DNA from: Wuchereria bancrofti
Lineage: Eukaryota > Nematoda > Chromadorea > Rhabditida > Onchocercidae
Assembly: GCA_005281725.1 (NCBI GenBank)
Contig: SSBO01000001.1
Coordinates: 1,472,399 to 1,536,398, forward strand
Direction: 5' to 3'
DNA length: 64,000 nt
The position numbers and the translations under genes are program-made. The notes beneath the pieces are model-generated. The model saw only the letters and a program-made list of their open reading frames with translations. It was not told the DNA's origin and searched no databases. Positions 25,420 to 38,774 of the stretch are shown in pieces. Each line of letters begins with the position of its first letter. Position 1 is the first letter of the stretch.

Positions 25420-27788
25420 ATGATAGTCACAACGCAGGAGATGTCAAAGAAGCGGAAGGCGGTGCAGGATGGTATTTTCAAAGCTGAATTAAATAATTTC
25501 CTTATGAAGGAACTAGCCGAAGATGGTTATTCGGGTGTTGAAGTTCGGCGAACACCGGCACGTGCCGAGGTTGGTACTGTTCGTTGGATTTGATTTTGAA
25601 AGCTACATGCCTTGAAACACCATTTAAATTTCAGGGTTTTCTATGAATGATAGCCAAATCTGGTTGGCATAGAATTTGCCACAATCCTTTCATTAATTAT
25701 GAATAATAATAGTAAAGTAAATAATGATCGTAGTTGTTATAATTATAATAAGATAGTAATAATCAATAATAATAACTAATAATAGTTAATAATGATAATA
25801 GTGGTAATAATAATAGTAATAATAAATAATTTTTTGAAAGTATTACACTCTTGTAGACCGAAATTTCTGTTTATTGACTTTTCATTGGCTTTGATATTCT
25901 TCATGCAGATAATCATTTTGGCTACACGTACACAAAGTGTGTTGGGTGAACGTGGACGGCGAATTCGTGAATTAACATCGGTTGTACAGAAACGATTTGG
26001 ATTTGCTGATGGTACAGTTGAGGTATGTTACGGTCATTTGCCGCCAAATCATAGCATTAGCGTAGAAGTTCATACCAAAAGCCCGTTTTAATTATTTCAA
26101 CTATATCAAACTTCACGTAGCTGTTAAATCTTAGTTATGAAGTAGATTCACAAACAATTTGGAATTTTCATAAATTATTTTTAGAGGAAAAATGAGGGAA
26201 CATTTTGTGAATACTGAAAAAGTAAGTCTGGATGTATCACACGTTTGGAAAAAAGGATTTAGTGCAAACAGTTTAATTTCGTTATTTTTTCTGCAGAAAA
26301 AAAATTTTAGCTGACTTGTTTTGGATCATAATTAGTTTCTTTTTTCGTTTTTTATTTCAAACGTTTGTACATGTATATATTTCGCATTATCATGGGACTT
26401 ATTGCCTTCTCGAAGATAAGTTTAATCATAAAATTAAGCGGCGTGCCGACATAAGATAGGTTCGTCACAACGGAAAACCTTTATGTTTGCAAGTTTTGAT
26501 TTGACGTTGTCGAAGCTACCGCAGCAAATATATTTTCATATGCTTCAGCTTTACGCAGAAAAAGTTACAAATCGCGGTCTTTGCGCTGTAGCTCAGTGCG
26601 AATCGTTACGGTACAAGTTAGTGGGTGGTTTAGCTGTTCGTCGAGCTTGCTATGGTGTGTTGCGTTTTATTATGGAATCCAATGCGCAAGGATGTGAAGT
26701 AAGTCGAGTTTCACGTCTGTTAAATGAGATAATTGGCATATTCGAGCTAGATTACATTTCCATGGGTAATAATAATAATATAAAATATTTGCTAACAAAA
26801 TCATATAAAGTGATTGCATCTTTCTGTCAAAAAGAAAAAAATTGTCCGATAAATTCCAGAAGATGGAGAAAAATGCTTCTTTGGTAGAAATTCAGTGAAA
26901 TTCTTAGTAATAAGATGGTATAGTGGCGTAGGTATTATGGTATAGAAATGGCTACTACGGTTCGAGTCACAGATAGAAAGTGGTGTTGTATTGTCTTCCT
27001 GGGAGCTATGATGTTCATTTCAATGACACCTCTTATGTTAGCATATCTCTCTGAGTATGCAATGATTCTGCTTATCGTCTGAGCTCTCTTATTTCATTCA
27101 AGCAGGGAGTATGGTAGGTTTTGAATTATTAGGAGCCGCAGATTAATACAGTGGGAATGTAGTCTTTTAGTAGAAAAATCTTTAAGCCTTTACATAACTT
27201 TCTGCTTTTTTAGGTGATTGTATCCGGAAAGCTGCGCGGTCAGCGAGCTAAATCGATGAAATTTGTTGATGGATTGATGATTCATTCTGGTCAACCGGTA
27301 AACGATTACATCCAACAAGCAGTACGTCACGTTCAACTCCGTCAAGGTTTACAGTTACTGGTGTTTGGCATCTTTACATTTTATCTGAAAAATTGCTTTA
27401 ACAAGAAATTTTATTACCCACAAAACAAGGCTTTGCAAACACAGTGATGTGTTTAAGTAGAGTCTACTTGAAACGGAAAAGTTAGAATGGGTGCTGGACC
27501 AATGTGGAAAGTTGGAAAGTTCGAATGAATGTTATTTAGTTAACATTTAAGTTGAACAAACAGTGTAAACATGTTTCTTTAGGTGTTTTGGGCATCAAGG
27601 TGAAAATAATGCTGCCACACGACCCTAAAGGAAATATGGGACCACGTATTGCATTACCTGACCAAATTCATATCCAAGAACCGAATGAAGCACCGAATCC
27701 ACTGCATCCAGAATCAGAACATAAACAAGAAAAGAAGGATTTGTTGCAACCGATGCCCGGTCAAATGCCACAAATACCCCCTTATTGA
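25420..27788 (+). CDS. rps-3: 40S ribosomal protein S3 (uS3)
   Basis: Component of the small ribosomal subunit at the mRNA entry site. Exons: 25420-25569, 25909-26022, 26549-26698, 27214-27346, 27583-27788. All junctions keep the frame. The protein is 250 residues from the first ATG, or 243 from the in-frame ATG at 25441 (MSKKRK). Blocks nearly identical to animal S3 include [36 protein letters not shown] in the KH domain, [19 protein letters not shown] and [20 protein letters not shown]. The C-terminal tail is longer and Pro/Gln/Glu-rich, ending PPY, unlike vertebrate S3. The first AUG adds seven residues before MSKKRK; either start is possible. AATAAA at 27855-27860 is a likely poly(A) signal. 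Confidence 0.97.
27001..27088 (+). ncRNA. Candidate C/D box snoRNA in rps-3 intron 3
   Basis: Candidate of 88 nt. The terminal stem GGGAGC (27001-27006) pairs with GCTCTC (27083-27088), six pairs including one G-U. Next to it are a C-box-like ATGATGT (27008-27014) and a D box CTGA (27079-27082). Internally there is a D'-like CTGA (27051-27054) followed by a C'-like ATGATTC (27062-27068). Box spacing and intronic location fit the class. Vertebrate RPS3 introns host U15 snoRNAs. The target is not established here. Confidence 0.5.
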
Positions 27789-27854
27789 AGAACATAGAAG
27801 TATCTGTAATTGTTAAATATTCGTTTATTGTTCAAAAGTTTGCAGATACAAGTA

Positions 27855-27860
27855 AATAAA
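27855..27860 (+). terminator. Poly(A) signal of rps-3
   Basis: AATAAA about 67 nt after the rps-3 stop codon, followed by a T-rich stretch. This is a typical distance for a nematode 3' end. Confidence 0.7.
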
Positions 27861-30800
27861 GTTGTTCTTATTTGGCCAAAAAGTTCTTTGAAAGAGCTAT
27901 GGAGTTAGTTTTTCTTGAATAATTGGTCCACCACATTTACGAGGATTTTCTTGAATTTCAATTAATTCCTCTGTATACTGTTTGTTATAAGTCATCGTGC
28001 ACAATTCTTACATCACTAATTCGTGTGGTCTGTTTGAAATGCATTTTATGCATAAGCTTTCCGCCAAGATTAGTTGTTGATGAGACATGGGACAGCAAGT
28101 TTTGTGACGCTTAAAGCTTATATATTGTATGGTAGGGTGAGGGCACGATTGTCCATAAAAGCATGTTATTTGGTATTTAGGCGGACTTGTCACCTAACTC
28201 ACGGACACAACGTATGCTTTAATGAAGAATCTGGACTAGGGAGGAGTTACGACATGTTGGTCAAGAGCAAGCATCTGAACCAGAATATAAGTGAGGGACG
28301 GGGTCCATCATGAGGGTCGGCGTAGTGAACTTTCACCGTTGAGCTGATAAAACTTTTCACAGTTTTCATTACTCGAGTTGTGAGCCCGGACGGTTTATAA
28401 TTTGGTCGACCGATCGATTTTTTGTTTGGGAATCTCACTTTTAGTTAAAATTCAGTTGATTCGGTTTCTGGAAGGCTTCAAGCAAGGTGCGCTTTTTTAG
28501 CTGTCCACTTTCAGTCCGAAGTTCACATTTTATAACGTGAAGAAATTGAAAGAAATTAGCAAGTTCAAAAAAAAAAGTGCTATAAACGGTGCTGAAAATT
28601 GTTATAGCTTTCACTCACTTTTCGTAAGGGAGAAAACTAAATTATTTGTTCAAGCTCAAACGGATGTTAGGTGTGAGATTTCAACGAATTCTATGGAAAG
28701 AATCAGTGAAGCATTAGAAGCAGACTAAGATGACATTAATAATAAAGTTTTTTACATGAAGCTATAAATAATCATGGAGAATGAATGTTATGGTTCTAAT
28801 CCTAAAGATTACTTCTTATAGTCTAATTCTTCCTGCAATACTTCTATAAATATTATTATTTTCAAATGAATAGAAAATCCATGAAACAAACAAATACTAT
28901 GAAAATTGCTAAAGGATGAAGTGGCATCGATAAAGCTAAACGTTACAGTGAATTTTGACAAGGAATTATTTCCTAATAGTTTAAATGATACAATAGTTTA
29001 AATTATGAAATTCCGAATACTACCATCACTATTAGATATGTAAAGGTAATTATTTGCATTACCTTTAATTAGTTAAAAGTTAATGATGCAACATGTATTT
29101 TTCTTCTGTGAAATATTTCTTTAACTAAATGAATAATATACTTTTATATTTATTGCAGAATATCTTTGGTATTATAATGCTACAATAAAATAAATGAATT
29201 TCATGATGATGATCTCTCGTGGGATTAAGTGAATTAATTAAGTAAAAAAATCTGAAGGAATTATAATTAATTTAAAAATTAAATATGGCTTAAGATTAAA
29301 CTGTAAATATATAAAAAGGATCATTTAAAACACTTATTTTGTGTGTTGAATTTGTTTACTCTTTGCTTTTTGATTTTTTTTTTTTACTGAAGATTTCTAT
29401 TAGAAGTATGCGGAAATTTTATTTTGATTTTGTAAAAAGTAAAATGGTCCATTAATTCCAATTATTATGAATGATTAATTTCTCACCATCAACATTATCC
29501 TTGAAATCACCTTTCATGATAAATCGACCGTGAAATCTTAGCCTTCTCTTAATATAACATTTAATTTTCTCTTATCAGTTGATGATTAATTGTTAATATG
29601 AGAGGAAAGTTTAAAAGAGTGCGTATGTATAACGGAATTAATTTGATGAGAGCTAGCTAATAAGTTTTATTTTCTGGAAGAATTTCCTGTTTTGATATTA
29701 TTAATTGAAATGTCTAATATTTTATGTAAATAAAATATTTTCAGTAATTGGATACATATTATTAAAAAGCATACATTTCTGATGATCAATTTATCATGGA
29801 AAAGTTTGTTTATTAATAAGAAAAATTTGTTTAGAAATGTTACTAATGTGAAATGTGAAACAATTCATAAACAAAAAATTGGATAGTTATTAAAATCTTA
29901 TTTTTCCAGAAAGTTAAATGATAGAGCGCGTTGGAAGAGCAAGATCATGATTTGATTAGATTGACAAATCTCAATTACTTTATTAATCATTGTTGATTAT
30001 TCTATTATAAATTACTTTTCTTATTTTTTATGCTTTGATATCTTACATTTCTATAAATTATTGAATGTATATTTTCAAATGATAAACTAAATTTGAAATA
30101 AATTTGAAAGTATGCAGTAAGTTTAAAATACGAATTGGGTATTTGAGGAAAATTAATGAAAACTTATTAGAAACTGATCAATATTGATTCAATTACTCAG
30201 TTACTAATATTATTACCTTTACTTTCTTTGCAAATAATAACATGAAAATCGTTGTATTGTCAAATAGTTATAACAGTCATAAAATATCAGAATATACGAT
30301 TAAAATTTTAAAATAAATCAAAGAATTATCAAAAAAAGGAATATACTCAGACAGGTTAATTAGCCTATCAAAAATGATTTTATAAATTCCTATCAAAAAA
30401 TGATCCGTTTAACTTATTTTGTTCTAAGTTATCAGAAGATTCTGATACTATTAATTATCAGAAAAGTGAAATTGCAGACTTAACAAACATCTCTGACAAA
30501 TATTCTTTAAGAAGAATAATGTTTGGTACCATTGGAACAATATTTTTCAGTACTACATTATTTGCTGTAACTTGTTGTGTTAATACTGAGGAAGAATCTT
30601 CATTTTTTTCCGCTGATATCTTAGGTACCTTTGTTACCATTTGAATACATTTAAAATAATTTATGAAATAGTCTAATAGTATAATTAACTTATCATTTAG
30701 TATAATTTATCATTTCAATTATCGTTATATTTTTATTTTCCTTTTTTTTCTATTTTCTATTTTTCCTATTTTCTTTTTTCCTTCTCAATTTGCTATCTAA

Positions 30801-31004
30801 TTTATATTTTTAATTTATATTTCTTTTTGTACTTGTATAGTTCATATGCATACAATATTAATTAGTAGAAAGCAAACAATCTTACCAAATTGCATTCATT
30901 TCAGGTTATAATACCTGTAATTGGAGTTCAGGTATTGCTTTGTTAATCCTGAAATTGACATTAGATTACTTTTAATAAATTATTTTTTCCGATTTTTTTT
31001 TTAG
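27861..31004. other. Intergenic region, unannotated
   Basis: No gene supported. About 28080-28450 is less AT-rich than its surroundings and has several short overlapping frames on both strands without recognisable products. The rest is ordinary AT-rich sequence. The missing first exon(s) of the cysteine-rich gene at 31005 should lie near its right end. Confidence 0.45.
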
Positions 31005-31808
31005 ATTTCAATAATTGGACACGAACATTACGTGAATTAAAAGACGGGAAAGAACATAAAATTATTGCACCATCCTGCGTGCCAATGAAAAATTGCTCAA
31101 TTGATTCGGACTGCAATGGTGGTATGATTTAATTTTTTCTTTAAATCAAAATGTATTACTTTTCATTTCAAATTAGAAGAATCCAAATATGAAATTACGC
31201 AAAAGCATAAATTCTAAGAGTTTATTGCATTACAACTTTTAAAATTTGCCACCTTAAAATTTAATGTTATCTTAAATTAGAAATTGATTTTCTTATATTT
31301 TCTAGTATTCATGTCTTAGCTTCAGAAATTATCACAGATTCACGAAAGTTGTTTATTTATTTTTTTGCAGGAAAATGTCTTGGTATTGCAGTTGGTACAT
31401 GCAACTGTGCTGCATGTTTGCAATTTGCATCATGTAAATCTGATGCAGATTGTGGTGGCTTAAGAGGTGCATGCAGCAATCAAAAATATTGTGACTGTGA
31501 CAAAGGTTAGTTTTTTTTTTTTTTTATTTTAGCTTTTGATTGAATACATCACTCTTAATAGTAAATTTTGAAAAATAATTTATAATATTTTAGATAGTTT
31601 TTGATTATTTTGTTATCACTTATCATTGTCTATTTATCATATCAATCAAAAAGCTTTCTAAATTTTAGGTTTTAAATGTGCTGGCTTAAAGGGTATCTTT
31701 GATGCACTATTTAAAATATGCAATCGAAAAGAATGCATCCCAAATTCGACATCATGTTTCGGATTACCATGCAATAGTGGAATATGTTCTTGTCCTACTC
31801 AACCATAA
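31005..31808 (+). CDS. Small cysteine-rich, probably secreted protein (5' exon not found)
   Basis: Three exons in phase: 31005-31121, 31371-31505, 31669-31808 (stop). They encode about 130 residues after a split first codon. The sequence is rich in spaced cysteines, with CSIDSDCNGGKC, CNCAACLQFASC, CKSDADCGG, YCDCDKGFKC and a C-terminal CNSGICSC. The pattern resembles EGF/EB-like short disulfide modules of nematode secreted proteins, but I do not recognise the family. No ATG with a signal peptide could be joined in the 400 bases upstream, so the true start is missing. Secretion is inferred only from cysteine content. Confidence 0.65.
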
Positions 31809-33686
31809 CTGTGTCAAATTCAAATTCAAATTTTGTTCTCATAGCATATCAAATTTTTTTTAATGTTTACTTTGTAAATTCTTTAAAATTTAAACTTTCG
31901 GACAATGAAAAACATCCTGAAATTATCAAAATTGTATGCATTACTGAATTTATGTCTTTTGTACTTTCCTTTTTTTCATCATGTCAAGTTCAGTTGTGAA
32001 TAAAAAAAAAAAAAAATTTCGTCAACATTTGAATTATTCGAAACATTGTACAAATACTTTTCGAAAAGACAATTAATCGATAAGTCAATTAATTTTTTGA
32101 ACTTTTTTAATACAATAAAAAGTAAAAAGATGTAGCAACAGCACTTAATTTTGATTAAGAAAATATTTGATTAAAAATTTAGGAACCCTTTAAGAATTTG
32201 ATTATGGCATATAAAATGCTGCAATATTTAATATTAATATTACTTAATTGTTAAATAAAAATTTTCCAACTAATAACGTTACAGTTTTATCTCTTAAAAA
32301 AAATGTCACACTTCAAGTTAGAAATAGAAAAAATGGTCAACGATGATTACACTTTGATTTAGTTATTTCGAATGATATAGGATGATGAGACTTTGCTGGT
32401 TGTCAAGGTGACCTAACGGATGAGGGTTTCATCTTCAAATTACACGACATTTGTTTGTACACTTGTCGTTATGTCAGTTCAGATAAATGTCACTTTAAAA
32501 AAAAAAAAAAGTTTGGCTACTTTAATTTTTGTGAAAATTGGATCAAGATTTTATTAAATTCTATTTTAAATTTGTGAATTTTCTCTCTTCTTTTTATTTG
32601 TTAACTAAATATGGTCCTGTTTTGTTTGGAACAGATGCAAGTTACATGCTTGAAAATTAGTAGGTAAGAAAATTCTCGAATTAAGTTAACAAGTTTCAAT
32701 TTCGATTCCAATCGTAATATAATATTGAAGTAAGTAAGAAAAAGCAACAAATGAAGCGATAGTTACAAAATGATTAGATTAAGTTTGAGTTAAACGTATT
32801 GCTCTAAAGTCTAAATTAAAACTTTTCATAGGCAAATAAGGCAGAAGTATTTGAGTACTTAAATACATAACAGTCGATTGTTATTTTCATAAAACATTTT
32901 ATTTTCATAAATATTTTCACTATGAATAATCATTTCATCAAAAAAAGTAGTATTTGTTGTATTTGTTTTTAGTATTTCAAAGTAATATTTGCTGAATCAA
33001 TCTAAAGGATAGAAAAATTTCAATTTTTTAGATATTAAAATTACGAATTCTTGTGAATTGTTATCATCGATGATAAAAATGATTATTTGGTTGATAGAAG
33101 AGAAAAGGCTTCTTCAAACTTTCTTCAAAGTTATTATGCAATCAAAGGATATGTTAAAATTTTGGATTTAATCAACGAACATTGAATAATTAACAATTAA
33201 AGGTTCATTTTTTTTCGTAGCTTTTCTGAAATATACGTTAAAAATGAAAGTTTGTTATTAAATTATAGACTTATCATATTTTTAATAATATTATTTATGT
33301 TGTGTCATATCTAATTTCAAAATGGCAAATAGTTTTTTAATTATTTTGTTAATTATTTTGGAAAGTTACTACACAGTTAATCATAAATGTTTTTACTTTT
33401 ACTGTCATTGATACTTCCATTAATAGCTGAAAAACTAAAAGCATAATTCTTATTCAATTAAAATGACAAATTAGTCTATGTTACTTGTTATTTTTAAATA
33501 TTTTGGAAGAATATTTCTAATATTTTCTGGATGAATTTTTTTTTCGTCTTCTTTTTTTATTCATCCATCTGTTAATGCAATTTTTAAATTGTATTTGCAA
33601 AAACAATCAGTTATTAATTTGTCATTCAAATACTAAAATTAATTACTGAAAGATAAAAAAAGATACTTCAGAAATTGTCATACAAA
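31809..33686. other. Intergenic region
   Basis: AT-rich sequence between the cysteine-rich gene and the CNG channel gene. No exon-like frame or RNA gene was recognised. The right end (33665-33671, ACTTCAG) could be a splice-leader acceptor for the channel mRNA. Confidence 0.5.
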
Positions 33687-36600
33687 ATGCTCTCTAAAGA
33701 TCGTGATAGTACTTATGAAACTCATTTGAAAAAAAGGGAAAATTTGCCAAATGCTTCGGCTATGAAAAATATTTCAAATAATGATTCATTTCAAAAGGTA
33801 CGTATGTATACATTTGACCTATTCAAATTCAATTTAGTATTCTATTTTTATTATTAATATTCATGTTCAACTTCATTTTAGAAAAAAGAAAGTAAAAAGC
33901 AATTAGTACAAATTTGTTATCACTATCCAAATTATATTATATCAATTCATATGAATTAATTTTAAATGTCAAATAAATTCTAACTTTAAATTATTGCAGA
34001 GGTATAAATCATTACGATCAAATAAAATATGCAATATGAATGAGGAAGAAAATCAAGCTCCATCAACTGCAAAAAATGCGCCACAACCGAAATCAAATAA
34101 AAGTTGTAAAAAAGCTAAGCCATCATCAATTGAGGCTTCTGCTACACCTGTTGCACCTATTTCACTTACTTCAAAAGAACCTGCGACAGAAGCGCCATCA
34201 GCAACAATTTACGAGACAAAATGGCAATATTTACTAAACAAATGGGTGTTGGATACAAAAGATGAATTTTACTATTATTGGTTAAGTATAGTATCATGCG
34301 CATTTACATATAACTTAATCGTTATTATTGGTAAACATTTTTTTTCCTTTGTTTATTATTGTTATCAGAATTTCTTCTTCTTTTTCTACATTTATTGACT
34401 GAGATATAAATTTAAGAATTAATAGAATGAAATTGCTTATATATATTATAGAATTATTCAAAATTTTATGCATTTTATGAGTCAAAATGAAATATAATTC
34501 TGTTTGTTTATCTATACTTTCTATAAAACAACAATAACAAACAACAAGCAAACAACAAATCATTGTCAGAATAGACTAAAATTTTAATTTTGAACTATTT
34601 ATGCTTTAAAAAATATACTTTAATCTATATTTATTATTATTTTTAAGCTCGATCAGTTTTTAATGATTTGGCTTATGGATATTATTGGATTGTTTGGCTG
34701 TTAGTCGACTTTATTATGGATATTACTTATGCGCTTGATATGTTTGTACGTTCCAGGACAGGTAAAAAATTATCATATCAGTTTGAAATTAATAATATTT
34801 TTTGGTGAAATTTTCTTAACTTACAATATTTGCATAATCCGTTGAAGAAGTATAAGTAAATATGTTCTTGAAACAAAAAAAAAAAGAGTATATTAAGGTT
34901 TCCTGGAACAAGGATTACTTGTTCGAGATATTTCACGTATTAGCAAACTTTATTTGAAATCATTACAATTTAAATTGGATATAATTAGTATTCTTCCATT
35001 TGATCTTATCTTATCACTTATATTTCAACGATCACTACCCTATTTACGTTTCAATCGTATCATTCGTTATCCACGCTTTTCGGATTTTGTTGATCGCACT
35101 GAGACAAGGTTTATCTTTTTATTAGTTGCAATTATACTTATAGTTTAGTCATACATTTTGCAATGAATAACTGATATTATCAATAATATTTTTAAATTCA
35201 TATTAAAATAATTCATAGCAAGTGAATTAATCATTTATTAAATTTCAAAGATACTAAGATATTACTGAATTATTTTGAACAATCAACTACACTATCAAGA
35301 TTTACAATCATGTGTTATATTTTTAATTTAAATTCCACTTTTAAACTTAATTTTTATTTTATTTACAAAATTAAGAATTGAAATGTAAAATTTTGCAGGA
35401 GTTCGATGCCAAATGCATTTCGTATATTTTGTGTTATTGCTAATATTATTGTAATTATTCATTGGAATGCCTGTATATATTTTTTTATAAGTGAAATGAT
35501 TGGCCTTGGCACAGATGGTTGGGTCTATGGACCACTTAATAAGCAAAGTTTACCTGAGTAAGTAGTAAAACATACATGTATCAAAAACTTGGATAAATAT
35601 CAAATTCTCTTAATCAATAATAATTATGCTTTGATAATTTAATATTAATTGAAACATTATCATTTGTTAAATTAAAATTGCAAACTTATCAATTTATAAG
35701 ATAATCTTTAAAACTTAACTAATCATTATCAATTTTTTCTAATTTTTAGTGGTGTAGAAGACACTCTCGTCAGGCGCTATATTTATAGTTTCTATTGGTC
35801 AACGCTAATTTTAACAACAATCGGTGAAGTACCAAGTCCAAAGAGAAATATTGAATTTCTCTTTGTAATTATGGATTTAATGTGCGGTGTACTCATTTTT
35901 GCTACTATAGTCGGTAATGTTGGCAGGTATAATTTATTACTTTTAATTAATTAATTAATTGCTTTAAGAATAATTAAATAAAGTGTTAACAAAATGAAAA
36001 TTTTAGATAATATAACAAAAGTAACAAAAGTCTCGACATTTTCTTTTCCTTCAATTGCATTCCTAATCAATGATAATTGATAACAATCATAATAATTAAT
36101 CAAGAAAGAGAACAAATAACTAAATTGATCTATGCATGCATTACACAGTAGTTGATGAATCGATCGATCAAATTTTAACATCTTTTAAATTTAATTCAAA
36201 TCTTTTTTGATTTAATCATTTACAATAAAAAATACAATTATTCAAATGAAACAAACATAACAATTAAAGGTAAATTGCAGCAAACCAAATTTTATTTTTC
36301 TATTTTTCTTTTTCTTTTTTATAGTGCAATATCAAATATGAGCGTAGCAAGAACAAAATTTCAAAATAAAATGGATGGCATTAAACAGTATATGAAGTTG
36401 AGAAAAGTAAACAAAGAGGTAAATTAATTATTGAACTATTTCCTCTCCAAATTTTTTAGTGTAAAACGACTGAATGTTAAAAAAATTTCCCGCAAGAAAA
36501 GTTCAATGATGTTAGCTTAAATTATCAAATAAAACTTATTTTAATCTAACATGACTAATACTTAGTAAAATTCAATAATGGCTAATATCAATAGATGAAC

Positions 36601-38774
36601 AATGAGCGCATTTGTTAAAAATTAATCACCGATCAGAATTGAATCATATATGATTGAATGAAATTGAAAACGATCGTATGAAATGAAATTGAAAAAAAAA
36701 AATTTTTAGCTTGAAACGCGAGTTATGAAATGGTTTGATTATTTATGGGAACATAAGCAATCATTAAGTGATCAACGTGTATTAAAAGTACTTCCGGATA
36801 AATTGCAAACAGAAATTGCTATGCAAGTGCATTATGAAACTCTTAGAAGAGTACGAATTTTTCAGGTAAAGCATTTTTTTCTTTTTTATCTTTTTGTTGT
36901 TCAATTTAGTAAATTATTGTTAAGGATTTTTGAAAAACAAAAATTTTTGAAATTCAAAAAAAAAAAACTTCAATGCAACAGTTTGATCCATTAAATAATT
37001 CTCAAATAATAAGTAAATGAATTTTGAATAAATATCAACGAATAAAATTTAAATTATAAAAATTTTAGGATTGTGAAGCTGGTCTTTTAGCTGAATTAGT
37101 ACTGAAACTTCAGCAACAGGTATCATCATAATAGCATCTAATTTATTAATTTTAAAATTTTCAAAAATACTTCAAAAAAAAAATGCTTAAACAAATTCTG
37201 AATGTAGTAACGAAAAATATAGGAGAAAATACACTAAAATAAAAATCGTATTTGTTTATATTTACGTAAAAAGAAATATATTAATAATTGGATCAATATT
37301 TCTTTTTAGATATTTTCACCTGGTGATTATATATGTAAGAAAGGTGATATTGGACGTGAAATGTACATTGTTAAACGTGGTAAATTGCAAGTTGTGGCTG
37401 ATGATGGAATTCAAATCTTTGCAACATTACAAGAAGGCGCTGTTTTTGGTGAACTTAGCATACTTAATATCGCTGGTTAGATTTATCAAAATTATTATTA
37501 TTATCGTTTATATTTTTGTTGTTATTATTATTATTATTATTAATTATCACTATTCAATTATGATATTATTGTGACTTCAGAATCAAATATATTTCTAATA
37601 AATCAGTTTGAAGCATTTGTTTTTATTAATTTCTTCTCCCATTAATTATTAGCCAATTAATTTATTGTGAAATGAATTTTTTCTTTAAAGCATAGAATGC
37701 ATACATTAGTTAATTAATTTAGCGCATTTTGAAAATAGTTAAGTGATATATGATGTTGAAGAAATAAGTAGAAGCAAAAAATTGAATTTCAATTTTATTT
37801 AGGAAGTAAAAATGGTAATCGGAGAACAGCAAATGTACGATCGGTTGGTTACACGGATTTATTTGCATTAAATAAAAATGATCTTTGGACTGCATTAAAA
37901 GAATATCCGGATGCAAGGAAGCTACTGATTGCAAAGGTTTCCGGAAATTTTTTTATTTTGACTAGCACTTTATGCTAATATGATTTTAATTTTTATTTTG
38001 ATCTTATTTTAACTTTTATTTGATTTATTCTGATTATATTTTAACGTAATCCGTAATTCTGCTAGTTTAATTTTTGATGGACAATATTTTGTGCCTCATT
38101 AGAGATATATTTAATGTATAATGGATCCATCCAACTATAGATTTATTCTTACTAACAAACAATTAACAGGAAAATTTAGATATGCACTACAAAGACTTAA
38201 GATTTATGTAATCGTAAACAATTTAGGGTCGAGAAATTCTTCGAAAAGACGGTCTATTGGATGAAGATGCACCAGAAGAACAAATGACTGCTGAAGAGAT
38301 GGCTAAAAGTTTGCAAAATAAGTTGGAAATTGTGCAAACCAAGTACTAATATAGAATATTTTAAAATTTTTGCAATTTAAATCACACGTTAAATTAAAAA
38401 AAAAGAATAGTCAGTGTTTCTTTTTTTGATAAATTTCAAATTTGTGAAATAATTTAACAATAATAAATAATAATTATGAAAAATATGACAAAAATTTGGA
38501 GAAATGAGAAAAGAAATATAGTTAGAAATGAAAAATAATGAGAATGATAAGATGATAAAAGTTAATTAATTTTTTTTGCCAGAGATTCACAAATTAATGA
38601 AATGATATAATGTGAGAATTTTGTTTTTTTTATAGAATGGCTCGATTTGCAGCAGAATTCAGCAGTGTGAAGACGAAATTGCTAGCAAGAATTGAATACT
38701 TAGAAACACAATTAGCAAAATATCAAATTAATGACAATTCGGCCAGTTCTAATGATGATTACCAGATGATATAA
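33687..38774 (+). CDS. tax-4: Cyclic nucleotide-gated cation channel, alpha subunit (TAX-4-like)
   Basis: Plasma-membrane channel opened by cGMP in sensory neurons. Thirteen exons in phase: 33687-33797, 34000-34330, 34648-34761, 34898-35108, 35399-35557, 35750-35926, 36325-36418, 36710-36865, 37069-37119, 37310-37475, 37803-37936, 38227-38342, 38636-38774; 652 residues. Order: a Ser/Ala/Pro/Lys-rich N-terminus, S1 (about residue 130), S2-S3, a weak S4 with [15 protein letters not shown]5, then the pore [12 protein letters not shown], whose GE signature marks the alpha class. S6 and the C-linker follow. The cyclic-nucleotide-binding domain (about 469-590) has GELSIL and NRRTANVRS; its Thr favours cGMP. 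A C-terminal coiled coil ([20 protein letters not shown]) matches the CLZ trimerisation helix. The assignment to TAX-4 rather than CNG-3 or CNG-1 is likely but unproven. The residue after GE is Val, not the usual Thr. Confidence 0.93.

Noticed and set aside
26910..26975. tRNA-like A and B boxes in rps-3 intron 3
   Set aside because: TGGTATAGTGG and GGTTCGAGTC are at a suitable distance, but the T-stem and acceptor stem do not pair. At best a tRNA-derived relic.
28074..28728. Several short frames after rps-3 as genes or nuclear Wolbachia fragments
   Set aside because: No recognisable protein in any frame. A bacterial origin cannot be supported without a database search.
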